The notes: a model not told the origin generated them from the letters alone. Positions 23,983 through 37,510 are shown, numbered from the stretch's first letter. The stretch: DNA of 64,000 nucleotides from Paraburkholderia sp. Tr-20389 (GCF_017104565.1 NZ_JAAGPD010000007.1:124001-188000), one strand, 5' to 3'. Numbers and translations: made by a program.

Positions 23983-25944
23983 TTAGAACGACTCGTCCGG
24001 GCCGAGGTAGCGCCACTGTCCGGGCGGTAAGGCGCCGAGCATCACATTGCCCATCCGCACGCGCTTGAGGCCCACCACCTGCAAGCCGACTAGTTCGCAC
24101 ATGCGGCGAATCTGGCGCTTCTTGCCTTCACGCAGTACAAAGCGCAATTGCTCGCCGTTTTGCCAGCTGACCATCGCGGGCTTGAGCGGCACGCCGTCGA
24201 GTTCGAGACCATGGCGCAGTTGCGCCAGACCCTCGGCCGGAAACTGATGCTCGACATCCGTTTCGACGTCGCCGTAGCTGACGCGCACCAGATACTCCTT
24301 GTCGATCTCCGAATGCCCGCCGATCAGTTGCTTCGCGATGCGGCCGTCTTGCGTCAGCACGAGCAGCCCCGTCGAATCGATATCGAGGCGGCCAGCGGGC
24401 GCCAGTTGCCGCAAGTGGACGGCCGTGAAACGGATGTCGGTGCGGTCGCCGTCCCAGCGGTTCTCGGGTTTGACGAGGGTCACGGCCGGCTCGTAGCCGT
24501 CTTCCGCCTGACCCGACACGTAGCCGACCGGCTTGTGCACGAGTATCGTCACCTGCTTCTGCTGAGCGGCCTGAGCGGCCGGGTCGATCTGGATATCGGC
24601 GTCGGGGCGGACCTTCGTGCCGAGCATATCGACGACGACGCCGTCGACCGTGACCCAACCCTTTTCGATCCATTCGTCCGCTTCGCGGCGCGAGCACAGG
24701 CCGAGTTCGGACATCAACTTTGACAGGCGCAGATTGCCGGGCGCGTCGTTGAATTCGCCTTCGTCGCGCTGACGCGGCGCGGTGGCCGGACGGGGCTTGC
24801 GTGCCGTCTTTTCAGCGGGGCGGTCGAAGCGCGCCGGACGGTCGAAGCTGTCTTCGACCGAGCGTGCGTCGCGTTTGGCCTTCGTGGCGCGCGGCGCGGC
24901 CTTGGGCGGTGCGTCGCTGGCGCGGTCCGCGTAGCTCGACTTCACTTGCTTTGCGTAAGTGCGTTCGCTACGACCTTCTGCATCGTCGCTGCGGCCGGGG
25001 CGCGGTGCGCCCTCGCCGCGTGGACGGCGTTCCGGTGCCGCACCGCGATCTTCGTAGGCAGCCTTGGGCGGGCGTGCGTAAGTGCGTTCGCTACGACCTT
25101 CTGCGTCGTCGCTGCGGCCGCGGCGCGGTGCGCCTTCGCCGCGTGGGCGGCGTTCCGGTGCCGCGCCGCGATCTTCGTAGGCAGCCCTGGCTGGGCGCGC
25201 ATAACTGCGTTCGCCGCGTGCTTCCGATCGTTCGCCGCGAGGAGCGCGCGTCGTGCGGCCTTCGGGGGCGTCGTCGCGGTAACGTCGTTCCGTGCGTTCG
25301 CGCGGCGGTGCACCTTCAGGGCGCGCGGTACGCGGAGCACGGCGGCCATCATCGTTCTCGCGCGGTGTGCGTCGTGCACCGCGTGCATCGTCCTCGCGCG
25401 AGAAACGCGGCGCGCGTTCGCCCGCACCCGCCGACGCTCCGCTGCGCGGCGGACGATCGGAGGAGGTGCGTCGGTCGGTTCGGGCGTCGGCGTCGCGACG
25501 GAACCCCGCACCGGCGGAAGCGCCTTCCTTGCGCGCCGGGCGATCGGCCGACGGACGGCGCTCGAACGAAGCGGAATTGCCGCGCTCGGAATCGCCGCGC
25601 TCGCGTGAACCAGCGCCCGCAGCACGCGCCGGACGGTCGCCGGAGCGAGCGGGTGCGCCGTTGCGAGCACCCGTTGACGGACCACGCCGTTCTCCCGGCG
25701 CCCCGGCCGCGTTGCTCCTCGTGGACGGGCGCTTAGCCGCTTCGCCGGAAGTGCTCGTGCTTCGACGCGCAGCGGGTGCGCCCGCCGACGAACCGGCGTC
25801 GCTGCGCGGCTTCCTTGGCGCGGCGGGTTTGTCTGCCGGGGCGGACGCCCGGGTCGACTTGCGGGCAGTTGTGCTGCCCGAACGCACAGGGGCGCGTTCG
25901 GACGAAGCCGGCCGCGGATGCTTGGCTGTCAGTTTGACTCGCAT
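23983..25944 (-). CDS. rluB: 23S rRNA pseudouridine synthase RluB-like with long disordered N-terminal extension
   Basis: The C-terminal 260 residues form a normal RsuA/RluB enzyme: an S4 RNA-binding domain ([22 protein letters not shown]) and a catalytic domain with the Asp motif [14 protein letters not shown], then [15 protein letters not shown]. RluB makes a pseudouridine in helix 89-90 of 23S rRNA. The first 390 residues are extraordinary: Arg, Gly, Ala, Ser, Asp and Glu rich, predicted disordered, with tandem repeats of 41 residues. At 653 residues it is about twice the usual length. It starts 6 bp after the glnD stop. The extension probably binds RNA or ribosomes, but that is inference. 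Confidence 0.9.
   Translation of the reverse strand: MRVKLTAKHPRPASSERAPVRSGSTTARKSTRASAPADKPAAPRKPRSDAGSSAGAPAARRSTSTSGEAAKRPSTRSNAAGAPGERRGPSTGARNGAPARSGDRPARAAGAGSRERGDSERGNSASFERRPSADRPARKEGASAGAGFRRDADARTDRRTSSDRPPRSGASAGAGERAPRFSREDDARGARRTPRENDDGRRAPRTARPEGAPPRERTERRYRDDAPEGRTTRAPRGERSEARGERSYARPARAAYEDRGAAPERRPRGEGAPRRGRSDDAEGRSERTYARPPKAAYEDRGAAPERRPRGEGAPRPGRSDDAEGRSERTYAKQVKSSYADRASDAPPKAAPRATKAKRDARSVEDSFDRPARFDRPAEKTARKPRPATAPRQRDEGEFNDAPGNLRLSKLMSELGLCSRREADEWIEKGWVTVDGVVVDMLGTKVRPDADIQIDPAAQAAQQKQVTILVHKPVGYVSGQAEDGYEPAVTLVKPENRWDGDRTDIRFTAVHLRQLAPAGRLDIDSTGLLVLTQDGRIAKQLIGGHSEIDKEYLVRVSYGDVETDVEHQFPAEGLAQLRHGLELDGVPLKPAMVSWQNGEQLRFVLREGKKRQIRRMCELVGLQVVGLKRVRMGNVMLGALPPGQWRYLGPDESF
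24953..25215. repeat. Tandem 123-bp repeat inside rluB
   Basis: Two nearly identical 123-bp units (24953-25075 and 25076-25198), each coding 41 residues, followed by the start of a third unit. The consensus includes [26 protein letters not shown] and GRSDDAEG. The period is a multiple of three, so copy number can change without breaking the frame. Confidence 0.85.
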
Positions 25945-25950
25945 GAAATC

Positions 25951-28530
25951 TCACACTGCGATCGCGCGCAGCAGCTCCGTTTCGACCTGGATTTGTCGTC
26001 GGTTGTCCGAGAGGCCGTGTCCGTCGAGTAGGAACACGTCCTCGACACGTTCGCCGAGCGTATTGATCCGCGCCGCATGGACGCCGACCCGGTGCTCGGC
26101 CAGCACGCGCGCGATCGAATAAAGAAGGCCCGGCCGGTCGTTGGCCGACACGGACAGGATGTAATACTGGCCGCGCTCGTCGGCCCGCAGGTCGACGCGC
26201 GGCGTCACGGGGAACGTGCGCGACAGGCGCGACAAACGGCCCTTCGACGGCTCCGGCAGCAGCGTGCCTTCCGCTCTCAGGCGTTCCGCCAGTTCCTGTT
26301 CGACGAGGTTGGCGATGTCGCGATAGTGCACATCACGCTCCGTGTGCTGGACGAGGAAGTTGTCGAGCGCGTAACCGTGTTTGGTCGTGCTGACGCGTGC
26401 ATCGAGCACGGACAGCGAATTGCGGTCGAAATACGCGCAGATGCCCGCGAACAGGTCGGGGCGATCTTTCACGTAGACGAGCACCTGCAGCGCTTCGCCG
26501 ATGGGCGACGGCCGCGCACGCACGATCGGCGTCACCGTCTCGACATGGCGATACAGCACACGCGTCTGCCACGCGATATCGGCGGCGTCATGGCGCAGGA
26601 AATAGCCGACGTCGAGCTTGTCCCACAGTGCTCGATGTGCGTTTTCGGGCACCGTTTCGAGTCGTAGCAATGCCAGAGCTTCTTCCTGGCGCTGCTTCAG
26701 TTCCGAGTGCGCATCGGGACGCGCGCCGCCGAGCACAGCGAGCGTCGCGCGGTACAGGTCCTCGAGCAGCTTGCCTTTCCACGTGTTCCAGACCTTCGGA
26801 CTGGTGCCGCGAATATCCGCGACCGTCAGCAGGTACAGCCCCGTCAGGTGCCGCTCGGTGCCGACCAGATCGGCGAAACGCTTGATCACTTCCGGATCGC
26901 TCGTGTCCTGCTTCTGCGCGACCTGGCTCATCGTCAGGTGATGCTGCACGAGCCAGACGACCAGTGCCGTGTCGTCGGCCGACATGTTGTGATCGCGGCA
27001 GAAACGGCGCGCGTCGGCCATACCGAGCGTCGAGTGATCGCCGCCGCGCCCCTTCGCGATGTCGTGGAACAGCGCGGCTACGTACAGCACGTACGGCCGG
27101 TCGAAATTCGCAATCAGCTGGCTGCAGAACGGATATTCGTGCGCGTGCTCCGCGACTGCGAAGCGCCGCATGTTCCTAAGCACCATCAGAATATGCTGAT
27201 CGACCGTATAGACGTGATACAGATCGTGCTGCATCTGTCCGACGATGCGTCGGAAGTTCAGCAGATAGCGCCCCAACACGCTGGTCTGGTTCATCAGACG
27301 CATCGCATGCGTGATGCCCTGCGGCTGCTTGAGGATTTCCATGAACAGGCGGCGATTTTCGGGGTCGCGCCGCCAGTGCTGATCCATCTTGTCGCGCGCG
27401 TTGTACAGCGCGCGCAGCGTGCGTGCCGACAGGCCTTTGACGCCGGGCGTTTCTTCGTACAGCAGGAAGGCTTCGAGGATAGCGTTCGGCTCGCGCTCGA
27501 AAACGTCGTCGCTGGCGATTTCCAGCATGCCCTGTTTCTCGACGAAACGATCGGACAGAACGCGCGTGATACCGCTCGTGCTGGGAAAAAGCTGCGCTTC
27601 GATGTTCTGGATCAGAATGGTCGAGAGCTGCGTGACGGCTTTCGCGGCCCAGTAGTAGCGGCGCATCAGCTGCTCGCTGGCGCGCCGTGCGGACGTGGCC
27701 TTGAAGCCGAAGCTCTCGGCGAGCGGCGTCTGCAGATCGAACACCAGAATGTCCTGGCGGCGGCCCGCCAGCACGTGCAGACGGGCGCGCAGCGTCTTCA
27801 GAAAACCTTCGTTGCGGCGCAGTTCGCGCGCTTCGCGCTCGGTGATCAGACCGCGCGCGTCGAGTTCGCGCCAACTGCTGCCGAAGCCCGCCGCCTGCGT
27901 GATCCACAGAATCAGCTGAAGATCGCGCAAGCCGCCTGGGCTTTCCTTGATGTTCGGCTCGAGCGCGTAGGGCGTGTCCTGGAATTTCGCATGGCGCTGG
28001 CGCATCTCCAGCACTTTTGCCTGGAAGAATGCGCGTGGATCGAGCGCGTCGCGATAACGCAGCGAAAAACTCTCAAACAGCGTCGTGCTGCCGACGATAC
28101 GCCGCGCCTCGAGCAATGAGGTCTGCACGGTAACGTCGTTGGCCGCTTCCTCGATGCATTGCGAGACTGTACGCACGCTGCTGCCCAGTTCCAGCCCCAG
28201 GTCCCACGCAAGGCCGATGAAGCGCTCGATACGCGCATCGAGATGCGGCATCGGCTCGTCGGGCAGCAGCACGAGAATGTCGATGTCGGAATGCGGCGCC
28301 AGTTCGCCGCGCCCATATCCGCCGACCGCCAGCAGTGCCAGCGAGGCGGGGAGGTCGCACGCCGTCCAGGCGCCGCGCAGCGCATCGTCGGTGATGCGAG
28401 CGAGCGAGCGCATCAACGTGTCGACGTTGGACGCGGTCTTGAAGCGGTCGAGCAGCGGGGTCTTGGCCACCTTGTAATCCGCCTTGAGAGACGTGGCATC
28501 GGAATGGGCGACAGCGTGAACGCTACTCAT
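25951..28530 (-). CDS. glnD: [Protein-PII] uridylyltransferase / uridylyl-removing enzyme
   Basis: Bifunctional nitrogen sensor of 859 residues. At low glutamine it uridylylates PII proteins; at high glutamine it removes UMP. The nucleotidyltransferase domain has [20 protein letters not shown] near residue 70. The HD phosphohydrolase domain has [13 protein letters not shown] near 480. Two ACT domains at the C-terminus (about 690-770 and 795-859, with [14 protein letters not shown]) bind glutamine. Complete. It lies 25 bp after map and 6 bp before rluB, so the three are probably one transcript. Confidence 0.97.
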   Translation of the reverse strand: MSSVHAVAHSDATSLKADYKVAKTPLLDRFKTASNVDTLMRSLARITDDALRGAWTACDLPASLALLAVGGYGRGELAPHSDIDILVLLPDEPMPHLDARIERFIGLAWDLGLELGSSVRTVSQCIEEAANDVTVQTSLLEARRIVGSTTLFESFSLRYRDALDPRAFFQAKVLEMRQRHAKFQDTPYALEPNIKESPGGLRDLQLILWITQAAGFGSSWRELDARGLITEREARELRRNEGFLKTLRARLHVLAGRRQDILVFDLQTPLAESFGFKATSARRASEQLMRRYYWAAKAVTQLSTILIQNIEAQLFPSTSGITRVLSDRFVEKQGMLEIASDDVFEREPNAILEAFLLYEETPGVKGLSARTLRALYNARDKMDQHWRRDPENRRLFMEILKQPQGITHAMRLMNQTSVLGRYLLNFRRIVGQMQHDLYHVYTVDQHILMVLRNMRRFAVAEHAHEYPFCSQLIANFDRPYVLYVAALFHDIAKGRGGDHSTLGMADARRFCRDHNMSADDTALVVWLVQHHLTMSQVAQKQDTSDPEVIKRFADLVGTERHLTGLYLLTVADIRGTSPKVWNTWKGKLLEDLYRATLAVLGGARPDAHSELKQRQEEALALLRLETVPENAHRALWDKLDVGYFLRHDAADIAWQTRVLYRHVETVTPIVRARPSPIGEALQVLVYVKDRPDLFAGICAYFDRNSLSVLDARVSTTKHGYALDNFLVQHTERDVHYRDIANLVEQELAERLRAEGTLLPEPSKGRLSRLSRTFPVTPRVDLRADERGQYYILSVSANDRPGLLYSIARVLAEHRVGVHAARINTLGERVEDVFLLDGHGLSDNRRQIQVETELLRAIAV

Positions 28531-28555
28531 AGGCGGCGGGTGGCGACGAAGATGA

Positions 28556-29365
28556 TCAGGCCGTGGCGGCGGCGATTTGCGGACGCGCGGGCGTGCCTTC
28601 CGAAACGGTCAGCACTTCGTAGCCCGTCGGCGTGACGAGGATCGTGTGCTCCCATTGCGCGGACAGGCTGCGGTCCTTGGTCTTGACCGTCCACTGGTCG
28701 GGCATTGTGCGGATTTCGCGGCGGCCGGCGTTGATCATCGGCTCGATCGTGAAAATCATGCCCGCCTGCAGTTCGATGCCCGTGCCGGGGCGGCCGTAAT
28801 GCAGGATCTGCGGATCGTCGTGGAACACCTGGCCGATGCCGTGCCCGCAATATTCGCGCACGACGCTGTAGCCGAGGCCCTCCGCGTGTTTCTGGATCGC
28901 ATGGCCGATGTCGCCGAGATGCGCGCCCGGGCGTACCTGTTCGATGCCGAGCCACATGCATTCATATGTGGTCTGGACGAGGCGCTTCGCCATGATCGAG
29001 CCCTCGCCGACGATGAACATGCGGCTCGTGTCGCCGAAATAGCCGTTCTTGATCACGGTGACGTCGATATTCAGCGCGTCGCCGTTCTTCAGCGCCTTGT
29101 CGCCGGGGATGCCGTGGCAGATCACGTCGTTGACCGACGTGCAGACGGCCTTCGGGAACGGCGGATAGCCGGGCGGCTGGTAATTCAGCGGCGCCGGAAC
29201 CGTGCCTTGCACGTTCGTCATGTATTCGTGGCACAGACGGTCGAGTTCTCCCGTCGTGATGCCTGGTTTGACGAACGGCGTGATGTAGTCGAGCACCTCG
29301 CTCGCGAGCCGTCCGGCGATGCGCATCTGCGCGATATCGTCTTCGTTTTTGAGCGTAATAGCCAT
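28556..29365 (-). CDS. map: Methionine aminopeptidase type I
   Basis: Removes N-terminal methionine from new proteins, after deformylase. The 269-residue pita-bread fold shows metal ligands in [21 protein letters not shown] (two Asp), [12 protein letters not shown] (His) and [10 protein letters not shown] plus EHTILVT (Glu). It is divergent from rpsB across 413 bp, a very common bacterial arrangement, and heads the map-glnD-rluB run. Confidence 0.97.
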   Translation of the reverse strand: MAITLKNEDDIAQMRIAGRLASEVLDYITPFVKPGITTGELDRLCHEYMTNVQGTVPAPLNYQPPGYPPFPKAVCTSVNDVICHGIPGDKALKNGDALNIDVTVIKNGYFGDTSRMFIVGEGSIMAKRLVQTTYECMWLGIEQVRPGAHLGDIGHAIQKHAEGLGYSVVREYCGHGIGQVFHDDPQILHYGRPGTGIELQAGMIFTIEPMINAGRREIRTMPDQWTVKTKDRSLSAQWEHTILVTPTGYEVLTVSEGTPARPQIAAATA

Positions 29366-29545
29366 GAGTCGGGCCTGAAATGCGGTTTATCGCGGAATTA
29401 TCGCACCTTATTCGCGTGATCGCTGGGGTTTGCTGGGCGATCCCGTTTGGCGGGGTGCATGCGGCGCGGCCTCGCCGATGCGCCGGTGCCCCGCGGTGCC
29501 GCATGGCGGCGCAACCGGCGGCATCAGCTTGGGCAACCGGGCAGG

Positions 29546-29575
29546 TTGAGTCCGGCAATGCTCGCGTGCTATACT
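29546..29575 (+). promoter_or_regulatory. Predicted sigma-70 promoter for rpsB
   Basis: TTGAGT at 29546-29551, an 18-base spacer, and TATACT at 29570-29575. Transcription should start near 29582, leaving an untranslated leader of about 197 bases before rpsB. Leaders of this kind often carry ribosomal protein S2 autoregulatory structures; I cannot fold it here. The rest of the 29366-29778 gap holds no recognised gene. Confidence 0.6.
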
Positions 29576-29778
29576 CTTTGGCTAAGTCAATCGTCAGTTT
29601 GAATGCTTGTTCATTCTGGCGGCGGGCTTCCTTGCGAGCAGTGCAGTAACGTGAGTTCGCAAGATTCGCGAGCCGGCGCACCCAGGGTGTTTGCGGCGTC
29701 AGGTCTTCCCGAAATGCGGCGAAGACGGCGCGGCGGATACGGCAGCCGGCTTAAGACCCAACCCTAGCGGAGATTTTC

Positions 29779-30531
29779 ATGGCAGTTACCATGCGTCAGA
29801 TGCTGGAAGCCGGTGTCCACTTCGGTCACCAGACGCGCTTCTGGAACCCCAAGATGGCCCCCTTCATTTTCGGCCATCGCAACAAGATTCACATCATCAA
29901 CCTCGAAAAGACGCTGCCGATGTACAACGACGCGCTGAAGTACGTGCGTCAACTGGCAGCGAACCGCGGCACGATCCTGTTCGTCGGCACGAAGCGCCAG
30001 TCGCGCGACACGATCGCCGAAGCAGCGCAGCGCGCAGGCATGCCGTACGTCAACGCACGCTGGCTGGGCGGCATGCTGACCAACTTCAAGACGCTGAAGG
30101 TTTCGATCAAGCGCCTGAAGGACATGGAAGCGGCTGTCGAAGCGGGCGAGCTCGAGAAGATGAGCAAGAAGGAAGCGCTGCTGTTCGAACGCGAAATCGC
30201 CAAGCTGCAAAAGTCGATCGGCGGCGTGAAGGACATGGGCGGCATTCCTGACGCGATTTTCGTCGTCGACGTCGGCTATCACAAGATTGCCGTGACGGAA
30301 GCGAACAAGCTGGGCGTGCCCGTCATCGCTGTGGTCGACACGAACCACTCGCCGGAAGGTGTGGATTACGTGATCCCGGGCAACGACGACGCAAGCAAGG
30401 CTGTCGCGCTGTACACGCAAGGCGTGGCTGACGCGATCCTCGAAGGCCGTGCCAACGCGGTCAACGAAGTCGTGCAGGCAGTCCGCGGCACCGACGGCGA
30501 CGAGTTCGTCGAGGTCAACGGGGAAGCGTAA
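29779..30531 (+). CDS. rpsB: 30S ribosomal protein S2
   Basis: Small-subunit protein that binds late to 16S rRNA together with S1. The 250 residues begin [26 protein letters not shown], the classic S2 start, and contain [12 protein letters not shown] and the [11 protein letters not shown] segment. GGAG lies 9 bases upstream of the ATG. It is the first gene of the rpsB-tsf-pyrH-frr series. Confidence 0.99.
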   Translation: MAVTMRQMLEAGVHFGHQTRFWNPKMAPFIFGHRNKIHIINLEKTLPMYNDALKYVRQLAANRGTILFVGTKRQSRDTIAEAAQRAGMPYVNARWLGGMLTNFKTLKVSIKRLKDMEAAVEAGELEKMSKKEALLFEREIAKLQKSIGGVKDMGGIPDAIFVVDVGYHKIAVTEANKLGVPVIAVVDTNHSPEGVDYVIPGNDDASKAVALYTQGVADAILEGRANAVNEVVQAVRGTDGDEFVEVNGEA

Positions 30532-30548
30532 AGCACCCTGTGTCCGGC

Positions 30549-30582
30549 AAAAAAGGGGGCTCTCTATAGTCCCCTTTTTTTT
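30549..30582 (+). terminator. Terminator/attenuator between rpsB and tsf
   Basis: AAAAAAGGGG (30549-30558) pairs with CCCCTTTTTT (30571-30580), followed by more T. It is a strong intrinsic terminator 18 bp after rpsB. In E. coli a similar site partly separates rpsB from tsf, so it probably attenuates rather than blocks. Confidence 0.8.
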
Positions 30583-30723
30583 AGTCGCGACGATCTGAAT
30601 GTGCGTGCCGAAAAAGGCACGTTGCAGCGCCCGAAGAAATAATTGTGCGCTGCGCGGAAACGAAATGCTGTCGCCGGCATCGAATGCGGGCGGCGTGTGA
30701 CAGACAGACTCAAGGAGCGAATG

Positions 30724-32563
<1,840 letters not shown>

Positions 32564-32656
32564 ACTCTCTTGCATTCTGTGGGCTTGAACGCGGGCTCTG
32601 GCTGCGCCTCGCGCGCTGGCGGGCCCGCATCGTTTTGAAGGTTCGGAGGTTTAATC

Positions 32657-33217
32657 ATGTCTGTGGCTGACACCAAGAAAGGCGCTGAGCAGAAGATGCA
32701 GCGCTCGCTCGACGCGTTCAAGAACGATCTGTCGAAGATCCGTACGGGCCGTGCCCACACGGGTCTGCTCGATCACATCCAGGTCGATTACTACGGTTCG
32801 CCCGTGCCGATCTCGCAGGTCGCGAACCTGACGCTCGTCGACGCCCGCACGATCGGCGTGCAGCCGTGGGAAAAGAAGATGGTCTCCGTCGTCGAAAAGG
32901 CGATCCGCGAATCGGATCTGGGCCTGAACCCGGCTTCACACGGCGACGTAATCCGCGTTCCGATGCCTCCGCTGACGGAAGAGCGCCGCAAGGAACTCAC
33001 CAAGGTCGTCAAGAGCGAAGGCGAAACGGCCAAGGTGGCCGTGCGCAATCTGCGCCGCGATGCCAACGAGCAGCTCAAGAAGCTCGTGAAGGACAAGGAA
33101 ATCTCGGAAGACGACGAGCGCCGCGCCAGCGACGACGTCCAGAAGCTGACGGACAAGTTCGTGGCCGAGATCGACAAGCTCGTGCAGACCAAGGAAGGCG
33201 AGATCATGACGGTTTGA
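32657..33217 (+). CDS. frr: Ribosome recycling factor
   Basis: With EF-G, splits post-termination ribosomes. Length of 186 residues is standard. Visible motifs are [22 protein letters not shown] at the hinge and [21 protein letters not shown] in the long helical domain. A consensus GGAGG lies 8 bases upstream of the ATG. Confidence 0.99.
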   Translation: MSVADTKKGAEQKMQRSLDAFKNDLSKIRTGRAHTGLLDHIQVDYYGSPVPISQVANLTLVDARTIGVQPWEKKMVSVVEKAIRESDLGLNPASHGDVIRVPMPPLTEERRKELTKVVKSEGETAKVAVRNLRRDANEQLKKLVKDKEISEDDERRASDDVQKLTDKFVAEIDKLVQTKEGEIMTV

Positions 33218-33288
33218 CGGTCTGGCGCAAACCAGACACGCAAATTTTCACTGATCATCGTTTCTTTCTTTAGCTTTACCCGACGGCC

Positions 33289-34071
33289 ATGACCTATACA
33301 AGCTCAACCGTTCGCGTACCTGACGTGTCAGCCGTACCGCGTCACATCGCGATCATCATGGACGGCAATGGCCGTTGGGCGACTCAACGCCGTCTCCCGC
33401 GCGTTGCGGGCCATACCCGCGGTGTCGACGCCGTGCGCGCGGCTGTCGAAGCCTGCGCGCGCCAGGGCGTCGAATACCTGACGCTGTTCGCGTTCAGTTC
33501 CGAAAACTGGCGCCGTCCGACCGACGAAGTGTCGTTCCTGATGCGTCTGTTCGTCACTGCGCTCGAGCGCGAAATCGGCAAGCTGCACGCCAACGGCATC
33601 CGCTTGCGCGTCGTGGGCGATCTGTCGATGTTCGACAAGAAGATCCAGGATCTGATCACCCGCGCCGAAACCAAGACCGCGAAGAACACGCGTCTCACGC
33701 TGACCATCGCCGCGAACTACGGCGGCCGCTGGGACATCATGCAGGCCACGCGCAAGCTGGTCGAGCAGTCGGTGGCGGCGGGCCGTTCCGTCGAGATCAG
33801 CGAGGAAGCCTTCGCGGAACACCTCGCGATGGCCTACGCACCCGAGCCGGACCTGTTCGTCCGCACGGGCGGCGAGCAGCGCATCAGCAACTTCCTGCTG
33901 TGGCAGCTGGCCTACACCGAGTTCTATTTCACCGATACCTACTGGCCGGATTTCGACGCCGACGCGCTTGGCCGCGCAATGGCCTCGTACACCGGTCGCG
34001 AGCGCCGCTTTGGCCGGACCAGCGCGCAGCTCGAGCCGCAATCGCAAAACGTCGATTCGCTTCCATGCTAA
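33289..34071 (+). CDS. uppS: Undecaprenyl diphosphate synthase
   Basis: Cis-prenyltransferase that adds eight isoprenes to farnesyl diphosphate to form the C55 lipid carrier for peptidoglycan and O-antigen. The 260 residues show the signature [13 protein letters not shown] with catalytic D25, and the C-terminal substrate-binding [20 protein letters not shown]. The stop overlaps the cdsA start by 7 bases, so translation is probably coupled. Confidence 0.98.
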   Translation: MTYTSSTVRVPDVSAVPRHIAIIMDGNGRWATQRRLPRVAGHTRGVDAVRAAVEACARQGVEYLTLFAFSSENWRRPTDEVSFLMRLFVTALEREIGKLHANGIRLRVVGDLSMFDKKIQDLITRAETKTAKNTRLTLTIAANYGGRWDIMQATRKLVEQSVAAGRSVEISEEAFAEHLAMAYAPEPDLFVRTGGEQRISNFLLWQLAYTEFYFTDTYWPDFDADALGRAMASYTGRERRFGRTSAQLEPQSQNVDSLPC

Positions 34072-34886
34072 AAACCCGTGTCATCACGGCGATCGTCCTG
34101 CTGGCCATTCTTCTGCCTGTCACGCTGTGGGCGCCGATCGGCGGCTTCGGCGCGCTGATCGCCTTCGTCGTCGTGTTCGCCGCATGGGAATGGGCGCGGC
34201 TTCTGAAGCTGCCGGGCGCCGGGCCTGTGATCTACGCGATCGTCGCAGCGCTCGCGCTCGTCGTCAGCACGAAGCTCGGCACGGGTGTCACGGCGCCGCG
34301 GCCGCTCTTCCAGGCGTCGTCAATCTTCTGGATATTCGCCGGGCCGTTCGTGCTGCTGCGCAAGCCGACGCTCGCGCAGGGCGCATGGCGGCCGTTCCTG
34401 CTGCTGGCTGGTGTCGTCGTGTTCGCCGCCTGCTGGCATGCGCTCGTCGCGGCGCGGATGGCGGGCGTGCCATTCGTGCTTTCCCTGCTGCTGGTGGTCT
34501 GGCTGGCCGATATCGGCGCATACTTTGCCGGAAAGGCATTCGGCAAGCATAAGCTCGCGCCGTCGATCAGCCCTGGCAAGACCTGGGAAGGGGCGATCGG
34601 CGGATGGCTGGCCGTGATGATCGTCGCCGCCGTAACCGTCGCCACCCATGCCTTCGCGCCGACCCTGTTTTCCGCGCTGCTCGACCATCTGGGCACCGCT
34701 CGTGCGTTTGCCACGCTGACCTTGCTGGTCGTGTTCAGCGTGGTGGGCGATCTGTTCGAATCGATGCTCAAGCGCCAGGCCGGCGTGAAGGATTCGAGCA
34801 ATCTGCTGCCGGGTCACGGCGGCGTGCTCGACCGCATCGACGCTTTGTTGCCGGTGCTGCCGCTCGCGATGCTCGTATTGTCGTAG
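34065..34886 (+). CDS. cdsA: Phosphatidate cytidylyltransferase (CDP-diacylglycerol synthase)
   Basis: Inner-membrane enzyme of 273 residues that makes CDP-diacylglycerol from phosphatidate and CTP, the precursor of all major phospholipids. Eight or so hydrophobic helices are visible. The catalytic signature near the C-terminus is [21 protein letters not shown], and [12 protein letters not shown] is the second conserved block. The start [16 protein letters not shown] inside the uppS 3' end is chosen because it gives the normal first helix; extending the frame further upstream gives arginine-rich nonsense. Confidence 0.96.
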   Translation: MLKTRVITAIVLLAILLPVTLWAPIGGFGALIAFVVVFAAWEWARLLKLPGAGPVIYAIVAALALVVSTKLGTGVTAPRPLFQASSIFWIFAGPFVLLRKPTLAQGAWRPFLLLAGVVVFAACWHALVAARMAGVPFVLSLLLVVWLADIGAYFAGKAFGKHKLAPSISPGKTWEGAIGGWLAVMIVAAVTVATHAFAPTLFSALLDHLGTARAFATLTLLVVFSVVGDLFESMLKRQAGVKDSSNLLPGHGGVLDRIDALLPVLPLAMLVLS

Positions 34887-34908
34887 CCCATTGGCTAGAG
34901 AAAGAGAT

Positions 34909-36114
34909 ATGCAAAAACGACTTACTTTGCTCGGTTCCACGGGCTCGATCGGAGACAGCACGCTCGACGTCGTCGCGCGTCATCCTGACCGCTTCTCGGT
35001 GTACGCGTTGACGGCACACCGCAACGGCGACAAGCTCGTCGAGCAATGCCTGCGCTTCCAGCCCGAAGTGGCCGTGGTCGGCGATGCCGACACGGCGGCA
35101 AGCGTGGCCGCGAAACTGCGCGCAGCGGGCTGCAAGACGGAAGTCGCGTACGGTCCGCAGGCATTGGTCGACGTGTCGAAGAGCGACGGCTGCGATACCG
35201 TGGTCGCCGCGATCGTCGGGGCGGCCGGTCTGGAGCCGAGTCTCGCGGCGGCGCGCGCCGGCAAGCGCATTCTGCTCGCGAACAAGGAAGCGCTCGTGAT
35301 GTCGGGCTCGATCTTCATGGACGCGGTGCGCGACAACGGCGCGATCCTCCTGCCCGTCGACAGCGAACACAACGCCATCTTCCAATGCCTGCCGCGCGAA
35401 TCGGCGCTGCATGGCGGCGTGTCGAAGATCATTCTCACGGCGTCGGGCGGCCCGTTCCGCACGCGCGAACCGTCCTCGCTCGTCGACGTGACGCCGGAAG
35501 AGGCGTGCAAGCACCCGAACTGGGTGATGGGCCGCAAGATTTCCGTCGATTCGGCGACGATGATGAACAAGGGCCTCGAAGTGATCGAGGCACATTGGCT
35601 CTTCAATCTGCCGGGCGACCGTATCGACGTCCTGATCCATCCGCAGAGCGTGATCCATTCGCTCGTGTCGTACGCGGACGGTTCGGTGCTCGCGCAACTG
35701 GGTAACCCGGACATGCGCACGCCCATCGCGCACGCGCTCGCGTTTCCCGATCGCGTGGACTCCGGCGTCGCGCAACTCGATCTCGTGCAGATTGCGCAAC
35801 TGTCGTTCGAAAAGCCCGATTACACGCGCTTCCCGTGCCTCGCGCTGGCCATGAAGGCGCTGGCCGAAGGCGGCGTCGCGAGCGCGGCGCTGAATGCGGC
35901 GAACGAGATCGCGGTCGAAGCGTTCCTGACGCGCCGCATCGGCTTCATGGCGATCGCGCAAGTGGTCGACGCCGTGCTGAATACCTTGCCCAACCGCGAG
36001 GCAACGAGCCTCGCTGACGTGGTCGATGCCGACGCCGCCGCGCGCCGCGCCGCCCACGCGTACATCGACGGTCTGCCGGCGGGCGCTCGCCTTACGGAAC
36101 GCGCCGTCCAGTGA
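34909..36114 (+). CDS. dxr: 1-deoxy-D-xylulose 5-phosphate reductoisomerase
   Basis: Second step of the MEP isoprenoid pathway: NADPH-dependent rearrangement and reduction of DXP to MEP. The N-terminal Rossmann motif [16 protein letters not shown], the loop [12 protein letters not shown], and the metal/substrate-binding [13 protein letters not shown] and [18 protein letters not shown] are present. At 401 residues it is normal length. ATG 34909, after AGAAAGAG, is preferred to an in-frame TTG at 34891. It lies 22 bp after cdsA. Confidence 0.97.
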   Translation: MQKRLTLLGSTGSIGDSTLDVVARHPDRFSVYALTAHRNGDKLVEQCLRFQPEVAVVGDADTAASVAAKLRAAGCKTEVAYGPQALVDVSKSDGCDTVVAAIVGAAGLEPSLAAARAGKRILLANKEALVMSGSIFMDAVRDNGAILLPVDSEHNAIFQCLPRESALHGGVSKIILTASGGPFRTREPSSLVDVTPEEACKHPNWVMGRKISVDSATMMNKGLEVIEAHWLFNLPGDRIDVLIHPQSVIHSLVSYADGSVLAQLGNPDMRTPIAHALAFPDRVDSGVAQLDLVQIAQLSFEKPDYTRFPCLALAMKALAEGGVASAALNAANEIAVEAFLTRRIGFMAIAQVVDAVLNTLPNREATSLADVVDADAAARRAAHAYIDGLPAGARLTERAVQ

Positions 36115-36121
36115 GGCGTTT

Positions 36122-37510
36122 ATGAACCTGCTGATCGAACTGGTCGCCTTCGCAGTCGCGATTGGCGTACTGGTGGTCGTCCATGAGTATGGCCACTACA
36201 GCATCGCGCGCCTGTGCGGCGTCAAAGTGCTGCGTTTTTCGATCGGCTTCGGCAAGCCGCTCGCGCGTTGGGTCAGCAAGAAGACGGGTACCGAGTGGAC
36301 CATCGCGGCGTTGCCGTTGGGCGGCTACGTCAAGATGCTCGACGAGCGCGAAGAGGGCGTGCTCATCGCACCGGACGACCTGCCGCGCGCATTCAACCGT
36401 CAATCGGTGGGCAAGCGTATCGCGATCGTGGCGGCCGGCCCGGTCGCCAACTTCATCCTGGCTATCGTGCTGTTCGCTGCGGTGTTCGCGACGGGCGTCA
36501 CGGAACCCGCTGCAATCGTCGCGGCGCCCGCAGCCGAAACGGCGGCGGCGCGCGCGGGCTTCGACGGCGGCGAGACCGTGGTGGCCGTGCGCGACGCGAA
36601 TGCGGGCGAATCCGAGTCGGTTCGCTCGTGGTCCGATCTGCGCTGGAAGCTGCTGGGTGCCGCATTCGATCACAAGCGTGTAGTGCTGACCGCGAAGGAC
36701 GCGCACGGCACCTTCGACTTCCCGCTCGACTTGCAGAACCTTACCGAGAAGGAGGTCGATGACGAATTCATGTCGCGTCTCGGCTTCGAGCCGGGCGGGG
36801 GCACGCTGTCGGTGGCGGGTGTGCAGTCCGGCAGCGCGGCACTGCAGGCGGGCCTGCGCGCAGGCGACCGGATTCGCGCGATCGACGGTCATCCCGCTGA
36901 CAACGCAACGACCTTCATCAACTACATCAAGTCGCATGCGGGTACGCCGATCGTGCTGCAGATCGAACGCGGCGCGAAGAATCAGCAAGCGGGTGCATTA
37001 CAGAATCTAACCATCGTACCCGGCACGCAGCGCGATGAAACGACGGGTCAGCCGATCGGCCGGATCGGTGCGGAACTCGCGACCCAGGTGCCTTCCATCG
37101 ACGTGCGCTATGGTCCTGTGGAAAGCCTGCGGCTGGGCGTGCATCGCACGTGGGACCTTGCTGTGTACTCGGTGCGGATGTTCGGCCGGATGATCGTCGG
37201 CGAAGCATCGCTGAAGAACCTGTCGGGTCCCGTTACCATCGCGGACTACGCAGGCAAGAGCGCAAGACTCGGTCCTTCAGCATTCCTTTCGTTCCTCGCG
37301 CTAGTCAGCATAAGCCTCGGCGTGCTCAACCTTTTACCAATACCGGTATTGGACGGGGGGCATCTGTTATATTATCTGGTTGAAGCTGTTACCGGCAAAG
37401 CCGTATCGGATCGCTGGCAGCTCGTTCTTCAAAGAGCGGGACTGGCTTGTATCGTCGCCTTGTCGGCGATCGCGCTGTTCAACGATCTTGCTCGTTTAAT
37501 CCATTTTTAA
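36122..37510 (+). CDS. rseP: Site-2 intramembrane zinc metalloprotease RseP
   Basis: Cleaves anti-sigma factor RseA (sigma-E envelope stress response) and remnant signal peptides within the membrane. The zinc site is HEYGH at residues 21-25 in the first helix, and the third ligand Asp is in LLPIPVLDGGHLLYY near the C-terminus. One clear PDZ domain (about 225-300, AGVQSGSAALQAGLRAGDRI) and a degenerate one before it lie in the periplasm. Length is 462 residues. The start at 36122 directly begins the first membrane helix, 7 bp after dxr. Confidence 0.97.
   Translation: MNLLIELVAFAVAIGVLVVVHEYGHYSIARLCGVKVLRFSIGFGKPLARWVSKKTGTEWTIAALPLGGYVKMLDEREEGVLIAPDDLPRAFNRQSVGKRIAIVAAGPVANFILAIVLFAAVFATGVTEPAAIVAAPAAETAAARAGFDGGETVVAVRDANAGESESVRSWSDLRWKLLGAAFDHKRVVLTAKDAHGTFDFPLDLQNLTEKEVDDEFMSRLGFEPGGGTLSVAGVQSGSAALQAGLRAGDRIRAIDGHPADNATTFINYIKSHAGTPIVLQIERGAKNQQAGALQNLTIVPGTQRDETTGQPIGRIGAELATQVPSIDVRYGPVESLRLGVHRTWDLAVYSVRMFGRMIVGEASLKNLSGPVTIADYAGKSARLGPSAFLSFLALVSISLGVLNLLPIPVLDGGHLLYYLVEAVTGKAVSDRWQLVLQRAGLACIVALSAIALFNDLARLIHF

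Noticed and set aside
24801-25736. Plus-strand ORFs antisense to the rluB extension
   Set aside because: Repetitive Arg/Val/Ala-rich reading of the tandem repeats; no independent support.
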